DNA from: CAVTND01 sp963735955
GTDB taxonomy: Bacteria > Pseudomonadota > Gammaproteobacteria > Burkholderiales > Burkholderiaceae_F
Reading direction: 5' to 3'
Length of the DNA: 64,000 bases
Assembly: GCA_963735955.1 (NCBI GenBank)
Contig: CAVTND010000008.1
Location: 120,739-184,738, forward strand
Part shown: in pieces, positions 42,933 to 53,785 of the stretch
Layout: every line of letters starts with the position of its first letter
Numbering within the stretch: position 1 is the stretch's first letter
The notes under the pieces: model-generated
What the model was told of the DNA's origin: nothing
Seen by the model: the letters and a program-made list of their open reading frames with translations, nothing else
Databases searched by the model: none
Translations under genes and position numbers: made by a program

Positions 42933-45704
42933 ATGATGGGTGGCAAACAGGCATTGCTGGCCGGATGGGCCTTCGCCCTACTGTCCGCATGCGCGAGCCT
43001 GCCGGATGCCGACGTCGTACCTTCGAAGTCCGCCGCTGCTCCGGCACCCGCCCAGGCCTCGGCGACTAGCACCTCGGCCCCGGCCGCGCGGCCAACCGCA
43101 GCTCCTGTAACCGCTGCTCCGCCGGCCGCACCAGCAGGTGCGCCCCGACCATTTGTCGAAGTGATCAAGGACGCCAAGCGGACCGATGGCCTGTTTCCGC
43201 TCTGGACCAAGGATGACAAGACCTGGATCGAGATTCCGGCCGATCGATTTGACCAGCCATTCTTCCTGTCCGTCAGCTTGTCCAGGGGCATCGGTGAGCG
43301 CTGGTTGATCGGCGGCTTGCAGGGTTCGAGCCACTCGGTGGGCGGTGAATTCGTCGCCCAGTTCACGAAGGCGGGCGGCAATGCTCAGCTGCTGGCGCGC
43401 AACACCCGCTTTGTGGCGCAACCCGGATCGCCCGAGGAGCGCGCGGTCAGGAACGCGTTTTCCGACAGCCTGCTCGGTTCTGCGCCGATCGCGAGTGCGC
43501 CGCATCCGGAGCGCAAATCGGTATTGATCGAGGCCAACGCCCTGTTGCTAAGCGACATTCCGCGCGGCTCGCATGTGATCGAGCGCGAGTACCACAACAA
43601 TTTCAGCTTCGATTCGCGTCACTCCAGCATCAGGAGCGCAAAGACGAACGCCGAGCGCACCGTGTTCGATGTGAGCGCGCATTACTACCAGGCGCGCATT
43701 CCCGTGCCACCGGTGGCGTCGCCCGTGCCGGGCGCGCCGCCGGCGCCGTTCTATCCGCCTCCGGACGTACTGGAGGACCCGCGCAGCCTGTTTCTTGGAT
43801 TTCTCTATACGTTCAGCAAGCTGCCCGAGCAGCCGATGCCGAAGCGACTGGCTGACTCACGCATCGGGCACTTTACAGTCGCGCAGGTGGACTTCAGCTC
43901 GGAGCAGAAGTTTTCGCCGGTGCGCCACTATGTGCAGCGTTGGCGCCTCGAGAAGAAGGATCCGAATGCGGCAGTGTCCGAGCCGGTGAAACCAATCACC
44001 TTCTGGCTTGGCAACGACATTCCGGAACGCTACCGGGCGCCGATCCGGGCCGGCATCCTCGAATGGAACAAGGCATTCGAAAAGGTGGGATTCAAGGACG
44101 CGATCGTAGTCAGGCAGCAGCCCGATGACTCCGATGTCGATCTGCTCGAGACCGGCTACACCTCGGTCCGCTGGCAGGCGACCTACCGTCCTTCCTACGG
44201 TGCAATCGGTCCTTCACATGTCGATTCTCGCACCGGCGAGATCCTTGATGCTGACCTCGGATTCGACTCCAACGTCGCGCGCGCCGCGCGCTTTCTGCGC
44301 AGCGAGGAAATGCCGTTCAATGCAATGTACGACGAAGCGAGCGGCGATCTGCGCATGCCCTCCGGGCCACCGGGATCGGCGCAATGCCAGATCCTCGATC
44401 TCGCACTGCGCGAACTCGGCTTCACTCTGGCCTTGCTGGAAGCGCGGGGTGCGATCGAAGCGGACAGCCCGCAGGCCGAGGCCTTCGTCGACGATTTCAT
44501 GCGCTTTATCGCGATGCACGAAGTCGGACACACCTTGGGATTCGCGCACAACTTTCGGGCTTCGACCGTCAATACACCCAAGCAGCTCGCCGACGCGCGC
44601 TTTACTGCGGTCAACGGCCTGATCGGGTCGGTCATGGACTACCCGCCAGCCAATATCGCGCTCGCCAACGAGCCGCAGGGGCAGTACTACACCAGCACGC
44701 TCGGAGCCTACGACTACTGGGCGGTCGAGTATGCCTACAAGCCAATTGCGCCGGATCGCGAAGCGGCTGAGCTGGCGCAGATCGCGGCCCGTGCGGCCGA
44801 GCCGCAACTTGCATTCGCCACCGACGCCGACTCCGCGGTCGGGATCGACCCGACAGTGAATGTCTGGGATCTCGGATCGGAGCCGCTTGCTTTCTTCCGC
44901 AAGCGGGTTGCGCTCACGCAGGAACTTTGGCAGCGGCTGGAAACGCGCAAACTCGCGCCCGGCGAAAGTTATTCGGTGCTGCGGCGGCGCTTTCTTTCCG
45001 GCCTGAACCAATCGGCACTTGCGATGGGGCAGGCGGCCAAGTACGTCGGTGGCGCCGAGATCCAGAACTTTGCGGCTGGCAGCCCGAGATTGCCGATCAC
45101 GCCGGCTAGCGCCAAGCAGCAACGCGAAGCTCTGTCCGTCATTACCGATGGTCTGTTCCGCAGTTCGAGTTTCAAACTTCCGCCTGAATTCGTGCGCAGG
45201 CTGGCCAGCGACCGCCTCGAACGCGAGGATCAGCCGTTCATGCAGCAGGGCGCGATGTTCGAGCTGTCGCTGCCGGATCGCGTGCTGGCCGTTCAGCGCG
45301 ACGTGCTGAACCGTCTAATGGGTCCTGTCGTGGCCCGTCGTCTGCTCGTCAATGTCGAAATGACGTCCAAGGCGGCCGACGTGCTTTCGCTGGCCGAGCT
45401 CTACGATATTCTTCAGCTGGCCATCTGGGACGAGGCGAGGCGCGGCGTCGATGCCGATCAGCTTCGCCGCAATCTGCAGCGCGAGCATCTGCGGCGAGTT
45501 GTCGCAATACTGCTGGGTACCTCGGCCTCCTATCCGGCAGACGCGCGATCCTTGATGCGAGCTAATGCCCGGCAACTGCAGGGATGGCTGACGGCGGCGC
45601 AGGGCAAACCGGGTCTGTCGGCTGAAACACGGGCGCACTTCGCCGAAGCAAACGAAACTCTGGCTGAAGCGCTGAAGGCTCCGATGCAGCGCACGGGGGT
45701 CTGA
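42933..45704 (+). CDS. large lipoprotein zinc-dependent metalloprotease (DUF5117/DUF4953 type)
   Basis: 923 residues from ATG at 42933. Signal peptide with lipobox LLSAC at about residue 19, then an Ala/Pro/Thr-rich linker to about residue 70. The M10/M43-like zinc motif HEVGHTLGFAHNF (HExxHxxGxxH) is near residue 530, followed by a Met-turn-like SVMDYPPANI. Family members are predicted secreted peptidases with N- and C-terminal DUF5117 and DUF5118-type domains. It lies between miaB and phoH, genes that are often adjacent in proteobacteria. Substrate unknown. Confidence 0.8.
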   Translation: MMGGKQALLAGWAFALLSACASLPDADVVPSKSAAAPAPAQASATSTSAPAARPTAAPVTAAPPAAPAGAPRPFVEVIKDAKRTDGLFPLWTKDDKTWIEIPADRFDQPFFLSVSLSRGIGERWLIGGLQGSSHSVGGEFVAQFTKAGGNAQLLARNTRFVAQPGSPEERAVRNAFSDSLLGSAPIASAPHPERKSVLIEANALLLSDIPRGSHVIEREYHNNFSFDSRHSSIRSAKTNAERTVFDVSAHYYQARIPVPPVASPVPGAPPAPFYPPPDVLEDPRSLFLGFLYTFSKLPEQPMPKRLADSRIGHFTVAQVDFSSEQKFSPVRHYVQRWRLEKKDPNAAVSEPVKPITFWLGNDIPERYRAPIRAGILEWNKAFEKVGFKDAIVVRQQPDDSDVDLLETGYTSVRWQATYRPSYGAIGPSHVDSRTGEILDADLGFDSNVARAARFLRSEEMPFNAMYDEASGDLRMPSGPPGSAQCQILDLALRELGFTLALLEARGAIEADSPQAEAFVDDFMRFIAMHEVGHTLGFAHNFRASTVNTPKQLADARFTAVNGLIGSVMDYPPANIALANEPQGQYYTSTLGAYDYWAVEYAYKPIAPDREAAELAQIAARAAEPQLAFATDADSAVGIDPTVNVWDLGSEPLAFFRKRVALTQELWQRLETRKLAPGESYSVLRRRFLSGLNQSALAMGQAAKYVGGAEIQNFAAGSPRLPITPASAKQQREALSVITDGLFRSSSFKLPPEFVRRLASDRLEREDQPFMQQGAMFELSLPDRVLAVQRDVLNRLMGPVVARRLLVNVEMTSKAADVLSLAELYDILQLAIWDEARRGVDADQLRRNLQREHLRRVVAILLGTSASYPADARSLMRANARQLQGWLTAAQGKPGLSAETRAHFAEANETLAEALKAPMQRTGV

Positions 45705-45708
45705 TCGC

Positions 45709-46737
45709 GTGGCCCAGCGCGCGGCGACCGCGAAGAAGGTGCTGAGCTTTGCGTCGGACGTCGATAACGCCCGGCTGGCCGATGTTGCAGGAGCACTTGA
45801 CGCCAACCTGCGCCAGATTGAAACCGAGCTCGAAGTTGCCATCTCGCGGCGCGGGCATCAGTTCCGCATTGAGGGGGCGCCCGAACAGGCTCAGGCGGCG
45901 CTCGATGTGCTCGAGTATTTCCTGACCCGCTCGCAGAAGGGCAAGCGACCGATCTCGGTCGATGACATTCAGCTCTACTTCGTCGAACAGCGTGGCAGGC
46001 GCGGAGCACAGGTCGCACCAGTTGAAGGCGCGCCCCTGCCCCAGCTGCATACGCGACGGCCTGATTTGCACGGCCGCACGCCGCGCCAGCGCGACTATCT
46101 CCAGGCGATGCTTTCGCACGATGTGGCCTTTGCGATCGGTCCGGCGGGCACCGGCAAGACGTACCTTGCCGTTGCCGCGGCGGTCGATGCACTGGAGCGC
46201 GATCTGGTGAAGCGCATTGTGTTGACACGGCCGGCGGTCGAGGCGGGAGAGCGGCTTGGCTTCCTGCCGGGCGATCTGGCACAGAAGGTTGATCCCTACC
46301 TGCGACCCCTGTATGACGCGCTGTTTGACCTGCTCGGCTTCGACAAGACACAGAGACTGCTGGAAAAACAGACGATCGAGATCGCGCCGTTGGCCTACAT
46401 GCGCGGGCGCACGCTGAATCAGGCCTTTGTGATCCTCGACGAGGCACAGAATACGACGCGCGAGCAGATGAAGATGTTCCTGACGCGCATCGGCTTCGGG
46501 TCCAAAGCGGTCGTGACCGGCGATGTGACGCAGATCGACCTACCGCGCGGGACGGCGAGCGGCCTGATCGAAGCGCAGCATGTGCTGGCCGCCGTGCGCG
46601 GAATATCCTTCACCTACTTCACGGCCGCCGATGTAGTGCGTCATCCGCTGGTCGGTCGCATTGTCGAGGCCTACGAGGCTGCTGAAGAGCGAGCCGAGCA
46701 GGGCGAAGCCGTGCCGACACGCCCGCGCCGCGCCTGA
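45709..46737 (+). CDS. phoH: PhoH-family ATPase
   Basis: 342 residues from GTG at 45709, 4 bases after the metalloprotease stop. Walker A IGPAGTGKTYLA and Walker B FVILDEAQNTT are clear, with RPAVEAGERLGFLPGDLAQKVDPYLRP between them. An N-terminal KH-like region precedes (residues about 30-80). YbeZ/PhoH proteins are RNA-helicase-like partners of YbeY in rRNA maturation. The stop overlaps the ybeY start. Confidence 0.93.
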   Translation: MAQRAATAKKVLSFASDVDNARLADVAGALDANLRQIETELEVAISRRGHQFRIEGAPEQAQAALDVLEYFLTRSQKGKRPISVDDIQLYFVEQRGRRGAQVAPVEGAPLPQLHTRRPDLHGRTPRQRDYLQAMLSHDVAFAIGPAGTGKTYLAVAAAVDALERDLVKRIVLTRPAVEAGERLGFLPGDLAQKVDPYLRPLYDALFDLLGFDKTQRLLEKQTIEIAPLAYMRGRTLNQAFVILDEAQNTTREQMKMFLTRIGFGSKAVVTGDVTQIDLPRGTASGLIEAQHVLAAVRGISFTYFTAADVVRHPLVGRIVEAYEAAEERAEQGEAVPTRPRRA

Positions 46738-47198
46738 TGCGTGGGCCGTCGCTGTCAATCCAGGGTCGCGCGAAGTTCGAGGGTCTGCCTGCCCGGGTCA
46801 CGCTCGCGCGCTGGGTCCTTGCAGCACTCGATTCGGACGCGGAACTGACGCTGCGCTTCGTTGATGCGCGCGAGGGCCGCCGTCTCAATCGCGACTTCGG
46901 CCGCAAGGACCATGCCACCAATGTGCTGACCTTCGCCTATCAAGCCCCGCCGCGCGTGCGGGCCGACATCGTGATCTGCGTGCCAGTCGTGCGGCGCGAA
47001 GCGCGGACCCAGGGCAAGACATTCCGTGACCATCTTGCCCACCTGGTCGTGCACGGAGTGCTGCACGCGCAGGGCCACGATCACCGCACGAAACTTCAGG
47101 CGAGTCGGATGGAAGGGCGTGAGCTTGCGGTGCTTGCCAGCCTGGGTGTCCGGGATCCGTATCGGGCGACCGCCGGCAGCGCGCGAAGTGATCGCTAA
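46737..47198 (+). CDS. ybeY: endoribonuclease YbeY, rRNA maturation factor
   Basis: 153 residues from ATG at 46737, overlapping the phoH stop by one base. The metal-binding HGVLHAQGHDH motif (HGxLHLxGYDH-type) is at about 117-127, preceded by the conserved RKDHATNVLTFAY region. It is a single-strand endonuclease acting in 16S rRNA 3-prime processing and ribosome quality control, with PhoH as a partner. Gene order phoH-ybeY-corC-lnt is conserved. Confidence 0.94.
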   Translation: MRGPSLSIQGRAKFEGLPARVTLARWVLAALDSDAELTLRFVDAREGRRLNRDFGRKDHATNVLTFAYQAPPRVRADIVICVPVVRREARTQGKTFRDHLAHLVVHGVLHAQGHDHRTKLQASRMEGRELAVLASLGVRDPYRATAGSARSDR

Positions 47199-47328
47199 CG
47201 TCATACACGTCCCGTGTGAACGTCATCGGCGAGGGGAGCGTCACGCGCGTGCCCCTCGTGTATTCTGGATCGCTCCTTACTTAACCGTGGGTGTTGCCCG
47301 CTGAAAGCGACCGCAGCATCCCCGTCCA

Positions 47329-48219
47329 ATGCCAGACCCTGCCTCCGCCTCGCGACGCCAGCCACACAAGTCCCTGCTCGATCGCCTGACGGCGTTCATC
47401 TTTCGCGAACCGGAAAACCGCGAGGAATTGCTCCAGGCGCTGCACGACGCGCACGAACGCGATCTGCTCGATGCCGACGCGATGTCGATGATCGAAGGCG
47501 TGCTGCAGGTGTCGGAACTGCAGGCGCGCGACCTGATGATCCCGCGCGGACAGATGGATGTGGTCGACATTTCCGAGCCGGCCGACAGCTGGATCCCGTT
47601 CGTGATCGAGACCGCGCACTCGCGCTTCCCTGTCATCGATGGCAATCGCGATCATGTGATCGGCATCCTGCTGGCCAAGGACCTGCTGCGCTACTACACG
47701 GAGAAGGATTTCGATGTGCGCGCCAGTCTGCGGCCGGCGGTATTCATTCCAGAAAGCAAGGCGCTCAATGTCCTGCTGCGTGACTTCCGGTCGAATCGCA
47801 ATCACATCGCGATCGTGGTTGACGAGTACGGTGGAGTGGCCGGCCTGATCACGATCGAGGACGTGCTCGAGCAGATCGTCGGCGATATCGAAGATGAGTA
47901 CGACTTCGACGAAAGCGAGGACGCAATCATTGCTGAGGACGATGGCAAGTACCGCGTCAAGGCGCTGACCGAGATCGGCCAGTTCAACGAGACTTTCGGC
48001 ACGCGCTACCCGGACGACGAGTTCGACACCGTGGGCGGCCTGGTGACGCATCACTTCGGGCGCGTGCCCAGGCGCGGCGAATCGGTCGAAGTCGGCGACA
48101 TGCAATTTGAGGTCCTGCGTGCCGATGCCCGTCAGGCACACCTGTTCCATGTCCAGCGCATGCCCAAGACCGTGGTGCGCGAGTTCCTCGAAGACAACGA
48201 ACAGCAGCCCTCGGCGTGA
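47329..48219 (+). CDS. corC: CorC/HlyC-family CBS-domain protein
   Basis: 296 residues from ATG at 47329. Two CBS domains (about 70-130, LMIPRGQMDVVDISEPADSW; about 140-195, FIPESKALNVLLRDFRSNRN with IAIVVDEYGGVAGLITIEDVLEQIVGDIEDEYD) precede a CorC_HlyC transporter-associated domain (about 215-285). The family is linked to Mg/Co efflux. The protein lacks membrane helices, as does E. coli CorC. Confidence 0.92.
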   Translation: MPDPASASRRQPHKSLLDRLTAFIFREPENREELLQALHDAHERDLLDADAMSMIEGVLQVSELQARDLMIPRGQMDVVDISEPADSWIPFVIETAHSRFPVIDGNRDHVIGILLAKDLLRYYTEKDFDVRASLRPAVFIPESKALNVLLRDFRSNRNHIAIVVDEYGGVAGLITIEDVLEQIVGDIEDEYDFDESEDAIIAEDDGKYRVKALTEIGQFNETFGTRYPDDEFDTVGGLVTHHFGRVPRRGESVEVGDMQFEVLRADARQAHLFHVQRMPKTVVREFLEDNEQQPSA

Positions 48220-48265
48220 CCGCTATCCTGCGGTCGGGCGCCGAGCCTTGCGCACAGTCCAGGTC

Positions 48266-49896
48266 GTGCTGACTGATTCCGGCCGCCGGCTGTCCTGGTC
48301 GCACGCCGCGTCGCTGGTTGCATTGCTCGGGGCGCTGATCGCCGGCAGCGCGCATGCCTTGTCGTTTGCGCCCTGGAATCTGCCCTGGCTTCAAGTGTTG
48401 GCACTGGGCGCTTTGTTCGCACTGACCGCGCGAGCACCGCGCTGGTCGCTTGCAGCGGCGCTCGGTTTTTCATTCGGCCTCGGATGGTTCGGCGTCGGCG
48501 TGTCCTGGGTCTATATCAGCATGCACGTCTACGGCCAGATGCCGGCGCCGCTGGCCGCCGCCGCCACCGCCGGTTTTGTCGCGTTTCTGGCGCTCTACCC
48601 GGCCATCGTCCTGGCGGTCGCACATCGGATCGGTTCACCACGGCTGCGCGTTGCACTGACTCTGCCGGCCACATGGGCGCTGTCGGACTGGTTGCGCGGG
48701 ACTCTGTTTACGGGGTTTCCGTGGCTGGCGACCGGCTATGCGCACACGGACGGACCGCTCGCCGGATTTGCCCCGGTGCTGGGCGTCTATGGTGTGGGCG
48801 GGATTGCTGCCCTGTGCGCTGGGGCACTGGCCCTGCTAAGCCTGCCACGGCAGCAGCGCGAAAACCGCGACCTGGGCTGGATCGCCGCCGTGTTCACCCT
48901 TGCCTTGAGCGGCGGCATCGTGCTCGGAACCCTGCGATGGACCGTGCCGAACGGCCCCCCGATCAGCGTCAAGCTGGTGCAGGCGAGCCTGCCACAGGAC
49001 GAGAAGTTTTCCGCGCGCGGGCTGATACGCGCCTTCGAGGAGCCCTGGGCCCTGATGCAGGGAGTACGCGCGGATCTCGTCGTGCTGCCGGAATCCGTGT
49101 TCCCCGTGCCCCTGCAGCTGGTGCCGGAGCGCTTTGTCAGTTCCTTCCGGAGCTACGCCGATGCGCGCAAGAGCGCACTGGTATTCGGCGTCTTCATCGA
49201 GAAGCCGCAGAACGCCTACTACAACAGTGCGGTCGGCCTGGCGCCGGGGTCGGATGAATGGCAGAGCTATAGCAAGCGCCAGCTGGTTCCCTTTGGCGAA
49301 TTCATTCCGCCGGGATTTCGCTGGTTCGTCGACTGGATGCAGATGCCGATCGGCGACCAGCAGCGGGGCCCAAGCTGGCAGGCGCCGTTCGCCCTCGCGG
49401 GGCAGAGGATCGCCGTCAACATCTGTTACGAGGACCTGTTCGGCGAGGTGATCCGGGCGGCGTGGAGCGATCCACAGGACGCGCCCTCAGTGATGCTGAA
49501 TCTGTCCAACCTCGCCTGGTTCAGGGACTCGATTGCCTTGCCCCAGCACCTGCAGATTTCGCGCATGCGCGCGCTCGAAACCCAGCATCCGATGCTGCGG
49601 GCAACCAACACCGGTGCGACTGCCATCGTCGATCACGAGGGAAGGGTCCGTGCGGAGTTGCCGTTCAATGTGAACGCGGCGCTTGATGGCACGGTGCAGG
49701 GTGTCAGCGGCACGACCCCATTCATTCGTTATGGCGATGGGCCGGCGATCGGAGTTTGTCTGCTCGCATTGCTGGTTGCATTCGTCTGGAGCCGTTGGGG
49801 ACGGGGAGGCATGCATGCCGAAAAGGCAGCCGATGAACTGCCGGCGGCCTCAGTAGAATCGCCGTCTGCGCGGCCGGGGCCGCGCCGCGGCTCGAC

Positions 49897-49900
<4 letters not shown>
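48266..49900 (+). CDS. lnt: apolipoprotein N-acyltransferase
   Basis: 544 residues from GTG at 48266; TTG at 48248 is an alternative. About six to seven membrane helices lead into a periplasmic nitrilase domain with the catalytic triad visible: E in VVLPESVFP, K in YSKRQLVPFGEF and C in VNICYEDLFGEV. A final helix (GVCLLALLVAFVWSRW) anchors the C-terminus. It adds the third acyl chain to lipoproteins. The stop overlaps glyQ as ATGA. Confidence 0.93.
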
Positions 49901-50810
<910 letters not shown>

Positions 50811-50814
<4 letters not shown>

Positions 50815-50888
50815 GCGCCGCCGGGCGGCCATCGGCCAACCGTGTCTCGCTACTTGCGGGGTGTAGCGCCAAGTGGGCCACCCAATGA
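50811..50888 (+). repeat. intergenic repeat copy B carrying a 25-codon coupled mini-ORF
   Basis: A diverged copy of the element at 34792-34872. It begins ATGAGCGCCGC and ends with AGCGCCAAG, then CCCAATGAG. The mini-ORF from ATG 50811 (MSAAGRPSANRVSLLAGC...) overlaps the glyQ stop as ATGA at its start, and its own TGA overlaps the glyS ATG as ATGA at its end. The frame is kept despite heavy sequence drift in the middle. Confidence 0.6.
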
Positions 50889-53012
50889 GAGCTTCGCTGC
50901 TGGTTGAGCTGCAAACGGAGGAACTGCCGCCGCGGACCCTTCAGGCGTTGTCGCAAGCGTTCGCCACCGGCATTGAACAAGGCCTGCGGGCGCGCCACTT
51001 TCTGGCCGACGACAGCCGAGCGACGTCCTTTGGAACGCCGCGACGGATTGCAGTGCTCATCACGCAAGTCGCCCGCCGGTCCGACGACCGGCCATTCAAG
51101 GAGAAGCTGATGTCGGTGGCAGTTGCGCGCGATGCGGCGCGCAACTGGACGCAGGCGTTCGTCAAGAAGCTGGAAAAAATGGGGCGACATCAGCTTGCCA
51201 GGCTGCCGATCGGTCAAAGCGAGGGTTCCGATTCGCTGGTCGTCGAGAGCGATGGCAAGGCCGAGGCCGTATTCCTGCACGGAGTCGAGCCGGGACAGGG
51301 CCTGCAGGTGGCCCTCCAGTCTGTGCTTGATGAGACGATCGCGGCCCTGCCCATTTCAAAGGTGATGAGCTACCAGCTGGCAGACGGGGTGACGACCGTG
51401 CGATTCGTCAGGCCCGCGCATCGCCTGGTGGTGCTGCAGGGCCACGAAGTCGTCCCGGTCCACGCACTCGGCCTGCAGGCTGGCACGAAGACCCATGGTC
51501 ATCGCTTTATGGCGCCCGGTGATCTGGCAGTGCACTCGGCGGATACCTACGAGGAACAATTGCGTGACGAAGGTCGCGTAATCGCTTCGTTCGCCAAGCG
51601 CCGCGCAACCATCGTGCAGGCCGTCAATGCTGCCGCCGCTCGTCTCGGCGCGACCGCGCTCGCGCCCGACGATCTGCTCGACGAAGTGTGCGCGCTGGTC
51701 GAGTGGCCGGTAGTGATCGAATCAGGCTTCGAGCGCGAGTTTCTCGAGGTTCCCGAAGAATGTCTGGTGCTGACCATGCAGCAGAACCAGAAGTATTTCG
51801 CGCTGCGCGACTCAGCCGGGCGCCTGATGAATCGCTTTTTGCTGGTCTCCCAGGTTGAGCCGCGCGATACCTCCGCGATCGAGTCCGGCAACGCGCGCGT
51901 AATTCGTGCGCGCCTGGCCGATGCGCGTTTCTTCTATGACCAGGATCGAAAGCAGACGCTCGAAGCGCGGATTCCCGGACTGGCCAGCGTCATTTATCAC
52001 GCCAGGCTGGGCTCCCAACTCGAGCGCGTCGTGCGCATGAGCGGCATCGCAGTGGCGATTGCGCAAGAGCTTGGCCTCGAGACCGCACCGGTCGAGCGTG
52101 CCGCGCACCTTGCCAAGGCAGATCTGCGCACCCTGATGGTGGGCGAGTTCCCCGAGCTGCAGGGCATCATGGGCGCGTACTACGCGCAGCATGATGGCGA
52201 ACGCGCCGAAGTCGTGCAGGCGATCCGCGAGCACTATCGCCCGCGCCAATCCGGCGACGCCCTGCCGGAATCGAAGTCCGGCCTGTGCCTTGCGCTCGCC
52301 GACAAGCTCGAAACCCTGGTGGGGCTGTTTGGCATCGGCGAACGACCGACCGGCGAGAAGGACCCGTACGCCTTGCGCCGCCATGCGCTCGGCGTCTTGC
52401 GGATGCTGATGGAACGGCGGCTCGCACTACCGCTCGATCGCCTGCTGGCGATCGGCGTGGAGGCGTTCGCTTCGGTGACGGCGTTCACGGATGCGCGTTC
52501 CGAGCTGGCCGAATTTCTCTACGATCGCCTGCGCGGCTTGCTGCGGGATCAGGGCGCGAGTGCGAATGAAATAGAAGCGGTGGTCGCCGCGCGGCCGGTA
52601 CGGATTGACACCGTGCCGGCGCAGCTCGCGGCGGTGCGAGTGTTCATGGCCCTGCCCGAGGCCGAAAGCCTGGCCGCTGCCAACAAGCGCATTGGCAATA
52701 TCCTGAAGAAAGCCGATGAGGTTCCGCAACGCTATGCGCAGGACCTGCTGGTGGAGCCGGCCGAGCGCGCGCTCGGGGCGGCCTTCCGCGCGGTGCAGCC
52801 CGCCGCCGAGGCGTATTTTGTTTCGGGTGATTACACCGCGCATGCTGACTTCCCTGGTACCGCTCAAGGAGCCGGTGGACCGCTTCTTCGAGGACGTCAT
52901 GGTCAACGTCGACGACGCGGCCCTGCGCAGCAATCGCCTTGGCCTGCTCGCCGTCATGCACGTGACAATGAACCGCGTCGCCGATCTTTCGAAGTTGACG
53001 ACAGGCGGATGA
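50885..53012 (+). CDS. glyS: glycyl-tRNA synthetase beta subunit, one +1 frameshift
   Basis: ATG 50885 (MRASLLVELQTEELPPRTL). The frame is continuous to about 52840, where one extra C near 52841 sends it into a long artificial fusion with plsC. Removing it restores YTAMLTSLVPLKEPVDRFFEDVMVN and a normal end at 53012, for a chain of about 708 residues. The HD-like and DALR anticodon-binding domains lie in the C-terminal half. The real stop overlaps the plsC start as ATGA. As the only glyS seen here it is almost certainly intact in the organism. Confidence 0.93.
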
Positions 53013-53785
53013 TGTTCAAGCTGCGCGCGATCGCCTACCTCATTTATCTGCTGGTGACGATCGCACCCGTGTCCTTCGCAGTCCTGGCGGGGCTGCTGTT
53101 GTCGGTGCATGCGCGTTACCGGCTGGCCCAGGTCTGGACCCGCCTTGCGATCGTCGGGGCGCGCGTGATCTGCGGCGTGCGCTACAAGGTCGAGGGCTGG
53201 GATCGACTCCCGGATGGCCCCGCGATCATTCTTCCGAAGCACCAGTCGACGTGGGAGACGCTCTGGCTGCAGTGCTCGATGCCGCGCGACCTCACTTTCG
53301 TCTACAAGCGCGAACTGCACCTGGTGCCGTTTTTCGGTTGGGCGATCGCTTCGACGGAGATGATCAGCATCGACCGCAGCAAGGGTGCCGACGCATTCGA
53401 GCAGGTCGTCGAGCAGAGCGTCGATCGCCTCAAACGCGGCTGGTGGATTGTGATGTTTCCGGAAGGAACGCGCACGCCGCCAGGCGCGTCGCGCCGCTAC
53501 AAAACGGGCGGTGCTCGACTCGCTGCTAGGACCGGGGCTTTCGCGGTGCCGATTGCGGTCAACTCGGGCGAGTGCTGGCCGCGGACCCTGCTCGTCCAGC
53601 GTCCCGGCACGATCACGGTGTCGATCGGCCCGCCGATCGATCCGGCCGGCAAGACCGCCGACGAAGTTGCTGCTGCGGTCGAGGAGTGGATCGAAACCGA
53701 GATGCGACGCATTGCGCCGCACCGCTACAGCGGACCCTATGTTCCAGCGCGCGCCGCCGACGCCGCAGATCGAGCAACGGCATGA
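53009..53785 (+). CDS. plsC: 1-acyl-sn-glycerol-3-phosphate acyltransferase
   Basis: 258 residues from ATG at 53009, overlapping the glyS stop. An N-terminal hydrophobic stretch (IAYLIYLLVTIAPVSFAVLAG) anchors it. Motif I is KHQSTWETLW (H-x4-E in place of the commoner H-x4-D), and motif III is FPEGTRTPPG. It makes phosphatidic acid in the inner membrane. A fused glyS-plsC reading is an artefact of the glyS frameshift. Its stop overlaps the next start as ATGA. Confidence 0.9.
   Translation: MMFKLRAIAYLIYLLVTIAPVSFAVLAGLLLSVHARYRLAQVWTRLAIVGARVICGVRYKVEGWDRLPDGPAIILPKHQSTWETLWLQCSMPRDLTFVYKRELHLVPFFGWAIASTEMISIDRSKGADAFEQVVEQSVDRLKRGWWIVMFPEGTRTPPGASRRYKTGGARLAARTGAFAVPIAVNSGECWPRTLLVQRPGTITVSIGPPIDPAGKTADEVAAAVEEWIETEMRRIAPHRYSGPYVPARAADAADRATA

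Noticed and set aside
50873..53785. GlyS-PlsC fusion protein
   Set aside because: Explained by one extra base near 52841; the restored GlyS end and the ATGA-coupled plsC start are both normal.
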